Assembly (NCBI GenBank): GCA_964603595.1
Contig: CAZRVN010000004.1
Coordinates: forward strand, 177,482 to 241,481
DNA from: JAQVEM01 sp964603595
GTDB taxonomy: Bacteria > Actinomycetota > Humimicrobiia > Humimicrobiales > Humimicrobiaceae
Reading direction: 5' to 3'
Length of the DNA stretch: 64,000 nucleotides
Shown: positions 14,264 to 24,374 of the stretch, piece after piece
How the letters are laid out: each line of letters begins with the position of its first letter
How positions within the stretch are numbered: the stretch's first letter is position 1
Position numbers and translations under genes: made by a program
The notes under the pieces: generated by a model
What the model saw: only the letters and a program-made list of their open reading frames with translations
Told to the model about the DNA's origin: nothing
The model's database searches: none

Positions 14264-16205
14264 CTCTTAATGCCCTCCTTGCTTCCATATCCAGTAAAAC
14301 CCTTTCTTTTTTGGCATCAATCTTAAGAGCTTTTCTCTTTTCGACAATCACATTTAAAATTTTACCCAGCGCTTCTTCTGCATCTGAAATATATACCAGC
14401 TGCCCTTTATATTTTTTCTGCCACCCTGTTGTCATTATCTCTTTCACTTCACCGCTTGATTCAACAGGAATTGGCTCACCGCTAAAAATTGTATATACAC
14501 CCGATGCGGCTGTACATGTTCCCATTGAAATTTCCTTTTCGCTCATCCACTCAGGTGCGACAGCAGCTACCGGAAGGTCGCTGATATCCTCACCCAGCCC
14601 ACCTTCTTTTACCAACGCTGATAAAACAGCCAGTATCCTTGAACTATCCGCGTATGAACCTATATGTAATACCGGGGGCATGCCCACTGCCTCACAAATA
14701 GACCTTAATCCATCTCCAGCATATTTTATTGCCTCCGGATCCATAAGGCCGCTCTTTGCTATCGCAATAGCCGCACATCCCGTTGAAATAACCAGGTAAT
14801 CCTTCTTAATTAATTCCCTTGCCAGGTAATTATGATATTTATCATGGCATTGCATTACATTATTGCAACCTATTATAGCCACAATACCCTGTATCCTGCC
14901 GTCAATAATAGCATCATTTAATGGCCTTAAAGACTCCCTGAATCTCCCCCCAAGCATATATTTTATATATTCAGGTGAAAATCCTGCTATAAAATCAGAT
15001 GACACATCCGGTATAAACGGCTTATTCTTCCTGTTAGGGAAATTTTCTATTGCCATTTTTATAATTTTTTTCGCAAGCTCTATACCATTGCTGCCATTGA
15101 ATTCCAGATGCATGGCTCCCGTGATTTTAGCCCCGGAACTGGTGGTAACCAGTTTTGTATGATAACTCTCCGCCAGCTCGCCAAGCGCCTGTATCGCACA
15201 CTGGATATCAACTACCATTAATTCTATTGCACCAGTCATTAACGCAGCTTCCTGCGACAGAAAATTTCCAATCACAGGTATTCCCTCTCTCATTGATACT
15301 TCATTTGCGCTACAGCACAACCCGACCACATTAATACCTTTAGCACCTTTACTCTTCGCATATTCTATAAGTTCGCTTTCTGCCGAAAGTTTAATGATAA
15401 TTTCAGACAATGCCGGTTCATATCCATTAATTACCAGATTGACTTCATCTTCTTTCAGCATTCCAAGGTTTGCTTTTGACCTGACTGCCGCCGGGGTTTT
15501 GAATAATATATCCTTAATAGCAGTGGCTATCAAAGACCCGCCCCAGCCGTCAGATATGGCACACCTTATTGCCTGGTCCATAATGTGCTCCGGGTCCTGG
15601 TCAGCTCCCACATGGGTCCCGCGCATAACTTTAACTATCTCGCTGTCTATCCCCTCCGGTACTATATTTTTTTCCCTCCATAACTCCTGCCTTTTCTCCG
15701 GCGCCACCTTTATTAAATTTAATTCTCCAGACTGCTGGCCGATACAGGATAGAGCTTTCTTTGACACTTCCCCTGCAATCTCTCTTACGTTCTTACCTTC
15801 AGACTCAATTCCCAGACTATTTGCAAAATCTATTAATTTTGATTCATCTCTGATTTCCAGACCAGGGGCTTTATCTTCTGCCACCAAACCAAGCAGGCGG
15901 GCCATTTCCCTTCCATGGCCAGAATTTACGGCGGTGCCAGCTGCAACATGACGGGCAAAATTCCTGGCGGTAACAGTCGCCATCGTTGCCCCGCAAATTC
16001 CAGTTGTTTCTTCGGTCACAATACACGGTCCCATTGAACAGATCCTGCAGCAATTCCCGGAAATACTTTTACCGGTAGGGCATCCCTTAACTGATTCAGC
16101 CCGGTCAAATATAGTGGCTGCTTTATTACCCAGCTTATCTAAAATCCTTGCAACCGCCTCATCATCGCTTATATTACTGCGTATTTCGTCATAATTTTTT
16201 TTCAT
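14256..16205 (-). CDS. acsA: nickel-dependent CO dehydrogenase catalytic subunit
   Basis: The protein has 649 residues. It reduces CO2 to CO (or oxidises CO) at a Ni-Fe-S C-cluster. The N-terminal Cys42, Cys52, Cys53, Cys56, Cys61 and Cys71 (GCPTGKSISGNCCRIC...) provide the bridging D-cluster and the B-cluster. C-cluster ligand segments VGLCCSANEVSMR, GCNNVMQC and STGCAAIA are all present. The fused position before acsB and the acsD partner indicate the acetyl-CoA synthase form and not a free CooS. No cooC-like nickel insertion ATPase is encoded in this window. The ribosome binding site before the ATG is weak. Confidence 0.96.
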   Translation of the reverse strand: MKKNYDEIRSNISDDEAVARILDKLGNKAATIFDRAESVKGCPTGKSISGNCCRICSMGPCIVTEETTGICGATMATVTARNFARHVAAGTAVNSGHGREMARLLGLVAEDKAPGLEIRDESKLIDFANSLGIESEGKNVREIAGEVSKKALSCIGQQSGELNLIKVAPEKRQELWREKNIVPEGIDSEIVKVMRGTHVGADQDPEHIMDQAIRCAISDGWGGSLIATAIKDILFKTPAAVRSKANLGMLKEDEVNLVINGYEPALSEIIIKLSAESELIEYAKSKGAKGINVVGLCCSANEVSMREGIPVIGNFLSQEAALMTGAIELMVVDIQCAIQALGELAESYHTKLVTTSSGAKITGAMHLEFNGSNGIELAKKIIKMAIENFPNRKNKPFIPDVSSDFIAGFSPEYIKYMLGGRFRESLRPLNDAIIDGRIQGIVAIIGCNNVMQCHDKYHNYLARELIKKDYLVISTGCAAIAIAKSGLMDPEAIKYAGDGLRSICEAVGMPPVLHIGSYADSSRILAVLSALVKEGGLGEDISDLPVAAVAPEWMSEKEISMGTCTAASGVYTIFSGEPIPVESSGEVKEIMTTGWQKKYKGQLVYISDAEEALGKILNVIVEKRKALKIDAKKERVLLDMEARRALRDV

Positions 16206-16241
16206 TCTATTTGCGACACCATCTCTTTAATAGCCAATAAA

Positions 16242-17183
16242 TTATACTAATCCCTGCATAAACTCCTTAATCAAACTTACCGCCCTGGGATGCCTCATTA
16301 TCAGAATATCCGCACCGGCAAGCAACATACTCATACTTGTAATGGCCTCCCAGTTTATTCCTCTTTCCTCCTGGTTGCCCCACTGGGGGTAATGTTCCTC
16401 ACTTTCCTTAACTTCTTTTAATTTCCATACCTCAGGCGCGACATCGGTTATAATAGGCATCTGAGTCATTTTATCATCCTGCATAAGTGCAGCTATTTTT
16501 AATCTCTCCATAGCAGAGTAACAATATTCTATTCCGTAACCCAATCCGGAGGTTGAAGGGTCCATCGCTATATAATTATTCGGCAGGCCCAGCTGGGTAA
16601 GCAGTATATTCAGCTGTTTTGCAATGTTTACATCAAGCGGATTTAATGCTACGACATTATTTTTATATCCTATTGCCGAAGCCGCCATAGTTTTATAATT
16701 ATCTTCCTCAACCCAGCCCATTAAAATCTTTTCATCCTTATTTTTTTCAGAAATCTTCTTCATTACTTCAGCAATTTTTTCAAGAGGTCCTGTTCCATAC
16801 ACTATCAGGGGCCGGGTTATAGATTCCCTTAAGGTTTTGACTATCTCTGCTGCCTCTTCCGGAGACAGGTCCTCATTTTCCGGATTTATCCTTGTAAGTC
16901 TGAGGCATATGGCATCAGCTCCATACCGGTTAATACTTTTTTTTGCCCATTTTACAGGGTCATCAGAAACATCACTGTAATACTGGCTTACTACTTCAGG
17001 CCAGTCTTCAGGTTTTTTATCATAAACTTCCATAGCAATAATTGGCCTGTTTGGTATTTCACCTTCAAAGCTGTAAAAAGGAAGGGCGGATTCTCCGCCC
17101 ACCAGGATTTTATTATCACCTTTACCCAGTTCCAGCACATTAACCTTTCCTGAATAAATATTTTTTGGAATCTTGAAGCTCAA
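16242..17183 (-). CDS. acsD: corrinoid/iron-sulfur protein small (delta) subunit
   Basis: The protein has 313 residues with a TIM-barrel fold. It forms the heterodimer with AcsC that shuttles the methyl group. The typical segments AMEVYDKKPEDWP, DPVKWAKKSI and DPSTSGLGYGIEY are visible. The start is TTG (17183-17181), with AGAGGAGATGAG about ten bases upstream. It is the first gene of the operon acsD-acsA-acsB-acsC(-folD), separated from acsA by 36 bp. The promoter should lie in the 374-bp gap upstream. Confidence 0.94.
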   Translation of the reverse strand: MSFKIPKNIYSGKVNVLELGKGDNKILVGGESALPFYSFEGEIPNRPIIAMEVYDKKPEDWPEVVSQYYSDVSDDPVKWAKKSINRYGADAICLRLTRINPENEDLSPEEAAEIVKTLRESITRPLIVYGTGPLEKIAEVMKKISEKNKDEKILMGWVEEDNYKTMAASAIGYKNNVVALNPLDVNIAKQLNILLTQLGLPNNYIAMDPSTSGLGYGIEYCYSAMERLKIAALMQDDKMTQMPIITDVAPEVWKLKEVKESEEHYPQWGNQEERGINWEAITSMSMLLAGADILIMRHPRAVSLIKEFMQGLV

Positions 17184-17557
17184 GTCTATCTCATCTCCTC
17201 TGATTAGTATTGGCTATCATTAAAAAATTCTCTTCCTTGAAAAAGCACAATTATGACATTTTATCATTTTTAAAATAAAACTTCAGTTTGTTTTTATAAC
17301 TAATTCAGTATAAAACATAAAATCTTTAAGGAAAGCTATTTATTAAAAAAACCATAACCATAATCCAGGCTTCCCAATTGAATTTCTTTCTCTCAATTAA
17401 TGGTTGCCGGAAACTCATATACACAGGCCAGCTACCGGGATATATCTTGTAAGGATGACACTTATTCCTTAAAATCTTCTAAATAATACCATTAGAACCG
17501 GCATTTTAATCCCTTACTTATTTATATACTCCCAGCTTTATTTAAAAATCCTTTTTT
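17184..17557. other. intergenic region upstream of the acs operon
   Basis: No gene is visible. On the minus strand the region should carry the acsD promoter; there are AT-rich -10-like boxes (for example TATACT and GATAAA) but no convincing -35 partner. I see no strong terminator for the upstream gene acsV, so some read-through from acsV into acsD is possible. Confidence 0.45.
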
Positions 17558-19492
17558 TCATTCTTTATTAAATGAGTCAGGACCCTTTTCTACAGATGGA
17601 AAATCCTTCATATCAGTATAAGGAAGGAATAAACCTGCCACATACCTGTCCATAAATTTCATGTTGACGCTCAGCTCAACATAGGTAATTTTTCCTGCAA
17701 TCTCCGAACTTTGCTTATATTTATTATCTGAAAGTAAGCTCAGATATGCCCCTGTAACCGATGTATTCCCGAGGAAGAAATATTTCCCGGTATCAATATC
17801 CGGCAACATGCCTATTACTATGGCATTTCTGACATAGATATGCTTTCCGAGCCCGCCTGCTATATATATCTTTTCAATATCATATATACTCAAGCCAACT
17901 TCTTCCAGCAGTGTTTTTATACCCGCATAAACAGCTGCTTTTGCCCTTATTAAATTATCAATATCAACTTCAGTTATATATATATCTTTTCCATCTGCGC
18001 TATTCTCGCCATCTACCAAAATGTAACGGCATGTATCTCCATCAAGCTTTATGTATTTATTCCCTGTATCCTTATTAAATTTACCCTTCCTATCAATAAC
18101 TCCCTTAAGGTACATTTCTCCAATTACATCAATAAGCCCCGACCCACAGATACCCTTAGGCCTTTCCCCGCCGATTACCTCAATGCTGCATTTATATGAA
18201 TGCTTGTCAATTGCTACTTTTTCAATTGCTCCATCCACTGCCCTTATGCCGCATTTTACTCCTCCGCCCTCAAAAGCAGGGCCTGCGGAACACGAAGCAC
18301 CCATCATCCATTCAGAATTGCCTACCACCAGCTCGCCATTAGTACCTAAATCCAGTAAAAGAGCCAGCTCTTTTTTCTTATGCATATTCGTTGCCAGAAC
18401 ACCTGATGTTATATCACCACCCAGGTAACTTGCCACTCCCTGCATGCTATAAACGCGAGCGTTTTTAATATTCTTTATACCTATCTCTCCTGCAGTGGCA
18501 ACCGGGAATTTGTTAGCTGCCGTAACATACGGTTCTTCCCTTATATATTTTGGGGTAACTCCATAGAAAAGATGCATCATCGTAGAATTACCGGCAACCA
18601 TCATTGAAATAATTTTATTTGCTTTCACGTGCTCGTTAAAGAGTAACTTCCATATAATATTATTAATCGAATCTATAACCACTTCCCTTAATTTTTCCAG
18701 CCCATCTTTTTTCCCTGCATAAACTATTCGGCTTATTATATCCTCGCCAAACCTTATCTGGGGATTGTATTCTGACCAGGAAGCTAATATTTTTCCGCTC
18801 TCGAGATCTACAAGATAAAGAACCAGGGATGTAGTTCCAATATCCAGCGCCAGCCCGCAGCATTTATTACTTACTTTGCCTGCCTCTATGTCAATAAGTA
18901 TCCTGTTTTTCTTATTAACAGTTACCGTAACTTCCCAGTCTTTCTTCCTAAGGACAGCAGGCAATTTCTTAATCAGTTGAATTGGCACTATGCAGTCTTT
19001 TACACCTAAATTTTCCCTTATACTTTTTTTTAAACGGAATAAATCGCTGGTTCCGTAACTGAGAGACGGCTTCTCTACGGTTATCGCCGCTTTTTCCATC
19101 CAGGGTTTGATTTCAATTGAAGAAATCTCGCTCCTGTTAATATCTGAATATTCCTTGGATTCCATTTCCGTAAATATGCCCTTTTCTATCTTTGCACTGA
19201 CCTCATTCTCTGAAAAAGTTTCTACAACCAGGTCACTTTCAACTTTAGAAAGGCATGAAAGGACATATCCGCTTTTCTTTTCCTCTGCTGATATAAACCT
19301 GGTTTTCTTTGTGCTGACTTTACCTTCCTTAATTCTAACCAGGCACCTGCCGCAGGTTCCCACTCCTCCGCAGGGTGATTCGATGTCAACTCCGCAATCT
19401 CTCATTGCCTGCAATAAATTGTAACCGTGAGGAATTTTTATGGATTTTTTACCGGGGATGAATTTTATTAAATGCTTTTTTTTATTTTCCAT
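17558..19492 (-). CDS. acsV: ATP-dependent reductive activator of corrinoid protein (AcsV/RamA-like)
   Basis: The protein has 644 residues. An N-terminal 2Fe-2S ferredoxin domain has Cys41, Cys47, Cys50 and Cys80 (CGGVGTCGRC...C). A linker is followed by a middle domain and a C-terminal ASKHA-type ATPase region (DUF4445) with ALDIGTTSLVLYL, LLLDLGTNGELV, CGSGLIDVIGEMY and IAGGLGKHI. It uses ATP to drive electron transfer that rescues cob(II)alamin of the corrinoid protein. The location just upstream of acsD supports a role with AcsCD; the same family also serves methyltransferase systems, so the exact partner is inferred. Confidence 0.92.
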   Translation of the reverse strand: MENKKKHLIKFIPGKKSIKIPHGYNLLQAMRDCGVDIESPCGGVGTCGRCLVRIKEGKVSTKKTRFISAEEKKSGYVLSCLSKVESDLVVETFSENEVSAKIEKGIFTEMESKEYSDINRSEISSIEIKPWMEKAAITVEKPSLSYGTSDLFRLKKSIRENLGVKDCIVPIQLIKKLPAVLRKKDWEVTVTVNKKNRILIDIEAGKVSNKCCGLALDIGTTSLVLYLVDLESGKILASWSEYNPQIRFGEDIISRIVYAGKKDGLEKLREVVIDSINNIIWKLLFNEHVKANKIISMMVAGNSTMMHLFYGVTPKYIREEPYVTAANKFPVATAGEIGIKNIKNARVYSMQGVASYLGGDITSGVLATNMHKKKELALLLDLGTNGELVVGNSEWMMGASCSAGPAFEGGGVKCGIRAVDGAIEKVAIDKHSYKCSIEVIGGERPKGICGSGLIDVIGEMYLKGVIDRKGKFNKDTGNKYIKLDGDTCRYILVDGENSADGKDIYITEVDIDNLIRAKAAVYAGIKTLLEEVGLSIYDIEKIYIAGGLGKHIYVRNAIVIGMLPDIDTGKYFFLGNTSVTGAYLSLLSDNKYKQSSEIAGKITYVELSVNMKFMDRYVAGLFLPYTDMKDFPSVEKGPDSFNKE

Positions 19493-19611
19493 TACTAAAA
19501 TCTAACTTTCTAAAATCACCCGGGATATTATGAAAAATACCTTTGAATGAAATTAAAAGTTGAAACAACGATTACCAGTCCCTGAAATTATATTATATAC
19601 ATAACTAAAAA

Positions 19612-19647
19612 TCAAAATAGAAAGGCAACCTTCTTAACGGTTACCTT
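19612..19647 (-). terminator. probable intrinsic terminator of the lipoprotein gene
   Basis: AAGGTAACC (19647-19639) pairs with GGTTGCCTT (19630-19622) over nine positions including one G-U pair, with an 8-base loop. TCTATTTTGATTTTT follows on the minus strand. It lies about 150 bp after the stop codon. Confidence 0.6.
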
Positions 19648-19724
19648 CCCATTTCTTATTATCTCATCCGACACTAATATCAAACTTATATTCAACCACT
19701 TATTGGTCTTTTCCTTTGTTATGC

Positions 19725-19745
19725 CCGGGCTACTTTTTTGCCCGG
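19725..19745. terminator. GC-rich hairpin, possible terminator
   Basis: CCGGGC and GCCCGG pair around a nine-base loop rich in T. On the plus strand TTTGCCTTTTT follows; on the minus strand no T run follows. It stands out in an AT-rich gap, but its direction of action is uncertain. Confidence 0.4.
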
Positions 19746-19800
19746 TTTGCCTTTTTCTAAACAATTATTCTATTTTTAATTCAATTTCATATGATATCTT

Positions 19801-20340
19801 TTACTCTAAATCCAAACCCAGTGTTATATGGGTTAATCCGTTTTGGTCCTCCGCGCAGAATAACGTTAGATTATAATTATCTTTGCTGGCACTAATCATT
19901 GATGTCTTTCCTTCTGCACTATCCGAAGCAAACTCACTATCAATATTCCAGCCACCAAGCTGGCCTTTATACCAGTCAACTATTTTATCACTTGTATCTT
20001 CGCTTTCAGCTATAATTGAAAAGCTATCCTTCCCGTCATGAGTAAATTTAGATGAAGTTACAATTTCCATATCAGGATATATGGGAACTTCACCCTCGGG
20101 AAAGCCCTCCGGAATATCGGCTCCGCTGCCTATGGTTGTCTCTCCTTCATCCGTTTTCATAGTTACTGACCCTTCAGATATATTAACATCTGCTCCGGTT
20201 TCATCTTCAATTGCTTTCTCTATAGCTCCCTCTGTAATTTTTTCTGCAAGTTTTTCTCCGGCATTAAAACAACCGCCGGCTAACAGCAGAGAAACTGCCA
20301 GGCTTATTATTAGAGCTAAGGTGACTATTTTCCTAATCAT
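19801..20340 (-). CDS. lipoprotein of unknown function
   Basis: The protein has 179 residues. The N-terminus is a clear lipoprotein signal with lipobox LAGGC and Cys24. A helical, charged segment follows (EKLAEKITEGAIEKAIEDE), then a PEGFPEGEVPIYPDMEI motif seen in many small bacterial lipoproteins, and a C-terminal alpha/beta part. I do not know a function. A good ribosome binding site (AAAAAGGAGAATGA) precedes the ATG. It sits between lepA and acsV, with its own terminator, so it is probably a separate unit. Confidence 0.8.
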   Translation of the reverse strand: MIRKIVTLALIISLAVSLLLAGGCFNAGEKLAEKITEGAIEKAIEDETGADVNISEGSVTMKTDEGETTIGSGADIPEGFPEGEVPIYPDMEIVTSSKFTHDGKDSFSIIAESEDTSDKIVDWYKGQLGGWNIDSEFASDSAEGKTSMISASKDNYNLTLFCAEDQNGLTHITLGLDLE

Positions 20341-20528
20341 TCATTCTCCTTTTTAATTTTTATATTAAAACACATATTTCAGTTCTTTCATTTTACTAAA
20401 ATAAAGTTCTTTTATAAAATATTAATTTTTAAATCTTTATGTATTATAATTTCCAAGGCACAGGATAAGTCATTTAAAAACCCTGATTAACTGCATACTT
20501 CCTGCAATCAACATCCTGTATGAAAATC

Positions 20529-22340
20529 TTACTTCTTGATATCCAGCTTGTAAAAACTCATAAAAGCTTCTTCCGGGATCTCAACCCTGCCAACTTTTTT
20601 CATTTTTTTCTTGCCCTTCTTTTGCTTTTCAAGGACTTTTCTTTTCCTGGTTATATCCCCGCCATAAAGCCCGGCAGTAACATCCTTCCTGTATGGGGCT
20701 ATTCTTTCTTTTGCAATTATCTTCTTTCCAATAGCTGCCTGAATTGAAACTTCAAAATTCTGCCTTGGTATTAATTTCCTTAAATTTTCTGCCATTTCTC
20801 TACCAATATAATATGCCTTCTCGCTGTGGGTTATTATTGAAAGGTCTTCAACCTTTTCTCCTGCAACCAGGATGTCCAGCTTAACCAAATCGGAAGTTCT
20901 ATACTCAAGAAACTCATAATCAAGTGAGGCGAACCCGGAACTTACCGATTTAAGAATATTAAAAAAGTCAACTATTATCTCCGAAAGCGGCAGTGCATAT
21001 TTAATTTCAACCCTTTCCCGGGAAAGATACTTCATGTCCTTAAAATCTCCCCTCTTCCGGTTTGCCAGTTTCATAACATCACCTATGTAGTCTTTTGGAG
21101 TTATTATAGTTGCCTCCACATACGGCTCTTCTATTTTTATCAATTTCTCCTGCTCCGGAAAATCAGAAGGCCTTTTTACCTCAATTACAGAATTATCACT
21201 TTTTGTAATCCTGTAAGCTACGTTGGGCGAGGACGTAATCAGCTTTAATTTATACTCCCTTTCAAGCCTTTCCTTTATAATCTCCATATGGAGAAGCCCC
21301 AGAAAGCCGCACCTGAAACCAAAACCAAGTGCACCTGAAGATTCAGGGGCAAAATCCAGGGAAGAATCATTAAGTGAAAGCTTTCCCAGTGCATTCCTTA
21401 AATTCTCGTAGTCTCCGCCTTCCATTGGAAACAAACCGCAGTAAACCATTGGCCTTGGTTTTTTATATCCGGGAAGATTCTTTGCTGCAGGATTTTCAAG
21501 GCCGGTTATGGTATCCCCAACCATTATATTGCTCACTTCCTTAATCCCGGTAATGATATAGCCAACCTCACCTGCAACCAGCAAATCTTTCTTTATCATG
21601 CCGGGACCGAATATGCCTGCTTCTTCAACCTCGCTGGTAATATTTTCACCCATAAATTTTATTCTATCTCCTCTTCTTATACAGCCATTTACCACCCTTA
21701 TAAGAGCCACAACTCCCCTGTATGAATCATACTGGGAGTCAAATACCAGTACTTGAAGGGGACTGCCGGCATCACCTGCCGGAGGTGGAATATCGCTTAC
21801 CACTCTTTCCAGTATTTTTTCAATTCCATAACCGGTTTTAGCACTTACTTTCAATATATCTTCTTCTCTTACACCCAGTATCCTGCCCAGCCCCATTGCA
21901 ACTTCATCAATTACCGCACTTTTAAGATCAATCTTGTTTATAACCGGAATTATTTTAAGATTATTACCGGCAGCAAGATAAACATTTGCAAGGGTCTGGG
22001 CCTGTATTCCCTGAGCGGCATCAACAACCAGAATCGCTCCTTCACATGCAGCCAGGCTCCTGGAAACTTCATAGCTGAAATCAACATGCCCCGGCGTGTC
22101 AATTAAATTAAATATATACTGCCTGCCGTCAAGAGGGCTATTATAAAGAACTCTTACCGAATGTGCTTTTATGGTAATTCCGCGCTCTCTCTCAAGTTCC
22201 ATATCATCCAGGAATTGGTCTAGCATTTCTCTCCGGCTAACGGTCTCCGTTATTTCCAGAATTCTGTCAGCCAGGGTTGATTTACCGTGGTCAATATGGG
22301 CAATTATTGAAAAGTTCCTGATTAATTTACTGTCTGTCAT
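20529..22340 (-). CDS. lepA: elongation factor 4 (back-translocating GTPase)
   Basis: The protein has 603 residues, the normal length. It is a ribosome-bound GTPase that resembles EF-G without domain IV and helps translation under stress or during ribosome assembly. The P-loop AHIDHGKST, switch region RERGITIKAH, DTPGHVDF and NKIDL are all present. The C-terminal LepA-specific domain ends in a basic tail (RKRKVLEKQKKGKKKMKK). It lies 34 bp after murJ on the same strand. Confidence 0.97.
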   Translation of the reverse strand: MTDSKLIRNFSIIAHIDHGKSTLADRILEITETVSRREMLDQFLDDMELERERGITIKAHSVRVLYNSPLDGRQYIFNLIDTPGHVDFSYEVSRSLAACEGAILVVDAAQGIQAQTLANVYLAAGNNLKIIPVINKIDLKSAVIDEVAMGLGRILGVREEDILKVSAKTGYGIEKILERVVSDIPPPAGDAGSPLQVLVFDSQYDSYRGVVALIRVVNGCIRRGDRIKFMGENITSEVEEAGIFGPGMIKKDLLVAGEVGYIITGIKEVSNIMVGDTITGLENPAAKNLPGYKKPRPMVYCGLFPMEGGDYENLRNALGKLSLNDSSLDFAPESSGALGFGFRCGFLGLLHMEIIKERLEREYKLKLITSSPNVAYRITKSDNSVIEVKRPSDFPEQEKLIKIEEPYVEATIITPKDYIGDVMKLANRKRGDFKDMKYLSRERVEIKYALPLSEIIVDFFNILKSVSSGFASLDYEFLEYRTSDLVKLDILVAGEKVEDLSIITHSEKAYYIGREMAENLRKLIPRQNFEVSIQAAIGKKIIAKERIAPYRKDVTAGLYGGDITRKRKVLEKQKKGKKKMKKVGRVEIPEEAFMSFYKLDIKK

Positions 22341-22374
22341 AGTTTAATAAAAATCCCATTAGTATATTGAATAA

Positions 22375-23949
22375 TTAAGCACTCCTTTTAAATTTCTTAA
22401 ACAATCCAAATATAAATTTTACCTCTTCCATCCTTAACAGTATAGTGCAGCCCACATATATGCCGATACCTGTAGAAATGGTCAGAAATAAAAATAATAT
22501 AAGAGGCCATAAACCTTCGTAAGCATATTTTTCTACATAATTCCATAAAAAGAAAATTGTCACACCCATCACAGCCGTGGAAGCAAAAATTTTTCCAAAT
22601 GATACAAAAATCCTTCTTCCTCCAAAATTACCTACTTTTTTCCTCAGTATCACAATCAAAATCACCACATTGCACAGGGCAACCAGAGATGTTGAAAGGG
22701 CAAGACCTCCTACATCCATGAATTTTATTAAAATCCAGTCAAGAAAAAGGTTTACAATAATAGATATACTAGCAACTTTTAGCGGCGTTCTAACATTCTT
22801 GAACGCATAAAACGTTCTGTTAAGAATCATAAGAAGCCCGAAAAACACCAGCCCCAGACTGTGAAAGATAAGTATATATGCTACTTTTTCTGTATCCGCG
22901 GCCCCAAAAGAAAAACGCTCAAATAAAACTTTTATTACAGGATAACTTAGAATCACAAGCCCTGCAGTTGCCGGCAGCATCATGTATCCGATTTCCCTTA
23001 CTCCCAGGGAAAAACTTTCCTTAATGCCCTTTATATCATTTACAACCGCCTGCCGGGATATCAAAGGATAAAGAACGGTTACTATTGCCACCGAAAATAC
23101 TCCCAGGGGCAGGTTGGCAACCCTCCATGATAGATTTAGAGCAGTAGTATTACCCCCGCCCAGATTTAATGCAAAGAAGTAATCAATGCTGTTATTAAGC
23201 TGAACCGCACCCAGACTTAAAAGAATGGGCACCGTGAGTGCAAATATCTCCCTTACGCCATGATGCCTGAAATCAATTTTAAACCGGTATCTGAACGGAG
23301 ATAATTTGAGCTGTGGGAGCTGTATAAGAAGATGCATAATGGAGCCTGCCATCACTCCAACAGCCATGCTGCATATATCAATCCGCCCGGCAAATAAAAT
23401 AACAGAAATAATGGTGACTATATTCATAACGAATGGAGCCAGTGAGGGGGTAGTAAAAACATTATGGGAATTCAGTATGCCTGTGGCCAGGCTTGACAGG
23501 GACATCGATACCAGTGAAAAAATCATAATCCTGCTCATCACCGTAAATTTATATATGTCAAACTGTCTGCTGGCTATTTTTGAAAGCAGCACACCTATTT
23601 CGGGAGAAAAAATAAATATGATTACAGAAGCTGCCAGAAAAACAAGAATAATAATATTGATAACCGAATTTACAAAAACTTTCAGGTCATCTCTCTTACC
23701 TTTTTTTAAATACGCGGAATAAATGGGTATGAAAGCAGCAATAATCAGGCTTTCTGCAAAAAGTATCCTGAAAAGATTCGGTATATAATCTGCCCATATG
23801 AAAGCATCTGTATCATAAGTTACACCAAAATAACCGGTCATCATCTGGTCCCTTACCAGACCCGAAACTTTTGACAGTAAAATCGCTATTAACACAAATA
23901 CAGTGGCACTGAATATTCTTTTCCTGGATAATAAATAATCTTCATCCAT
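22375..23949 (-). CDS. murJ: lipid II flippase MurJ (MviN)
   Basis: The protein has 524 residues and about 13-14 hydrophobic segments over its whole length. It belongs to the MOP exporter superfamily and moves the peptidoglycan precursor lipid II across the membrane. Family landmarks are LLSKVSGLVRDQMMTGYFG at the N-terminus, DAFIWADYIPNLFR and the FYAFKNVRTPLK segment. It precedes lepA. The ribosome binding site is weak, so the exact start is not certain. Confidence 0.93.
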   Translation of the reverse strand: MDEDYLLSRKRIFSATVFVLIAILLSKVSGLVRDQMMTGYFGVTYDTDAFIWADYIPNLFRILFAESLIIAAFIPIYSAYLKKGKRDDLKVFVNSVINIIILVFLAASVIIFIFSPEIGVLLSKIASRQFDIYKFTVMSRIMIFSLVSMSLSSLATGILNSHNVFTTPSLAPFVMNIVTIISVILFAGRIDICSMAVGVMAGSIMHLLIQLPQLKLSPFRYRFKIDFRHHGVREIFALTVPILLSLGAVQLNNSIDYFFALNLGGGNTTALNLSWRVANLPLGVFSVAIVTVLYPLISRQAVVNDIKGIKESFSLGVREIGYMMLPATAGLVILSYPVIKVLFERFSFGAADTEKVAYILIFHSLGLVFFGLLMILNRTFYAFKNVRTPLKVASISIIVNLFLDWILIKFMDVGGLALSTSLVALCNVVILIVILRKKVGNFGGRRIFVSFGKIFASTAVMGVTIFFLWNYVEKYAYEGLWPLILFLFLTISTGIGIYVGCTILLRMEEVKFIFGLFKKFKRSA

Positions 23950-24091
23950 ATATACATTATATTATAGATATTATTAAAGAATTTATTATATCATTTATAT
24001 CGGCCCGGCAATAAATATTTTTATTTATTTAAAAAAATGCTAAAATGTAAAATCGTTTAAAATTGAAGTTTACAGGAGAGGAAATAATTAA

Positions 24092-24361
24092 ATGCCAAAC
24101 ATAAAGTCACAGGAAAAAAGAGCCAGACAGAATATTAAAAGAAGGGCCAAAAACAAACTTTTAAAAGCCAGGATAAAAACTGACGAGAAGAAATTAATTA
24201 AGGCAGTAAAAAATAAAAATAAAAAAGAAGCCAAAAGTAATCTGGACATCCTTTTTAAAAACCTTGACGATGCCGCCAAGAAAGGCGCAGTTCATAAAAA
24301 CTTTTCTTCAAATAAAAAATCTAAAGCAGCAAAGCTTGTAAATTCCATTAAAAAATCCTAA
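24092..24361 (+). CDS. rpsT: 30S ribosomal protein S20
   Basis: The protein has 89 residues, very rich in Lys and Arg, with the S20 pattern: MPNIKSQEKRARQN at the start, KRRAKNKLLKARIKT, and GAVHKNFSSNKKSKAAKLVN near the end. S20 binds 16S rRNA in the small subunit. GGAGAGG lies about 11 bases before the ATG. It is a single gene on the plus strand, divergent from murJ and convergent with holA, a common arrangement. Confidence 0.96.
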   Translation: MPNIKSQEKRARQNIKRRAKNKLLKARIKTDEKKLIKAVKNKNKKEAKSNLDILFKNLDDAAKKGAVHKNFSSNKKSKAAKLVNSIKKS

Positions 24362-24374
24362 AAAAAATTTTAAG

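Larger units (their letters stand above)
19493..19800. other. intergenic region with hairpins after the lipoprotein gene
   Basis: No gene is visible. Two hairpins lie downstream of the lipoprotein gene on the minus strand: a GC-rich one at 19725-19745 and a likely terminator at 19647-19612. The rest of the region is AT-rich and would hold the acsV promoter, which I cannot place. Confidence 0.5.
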
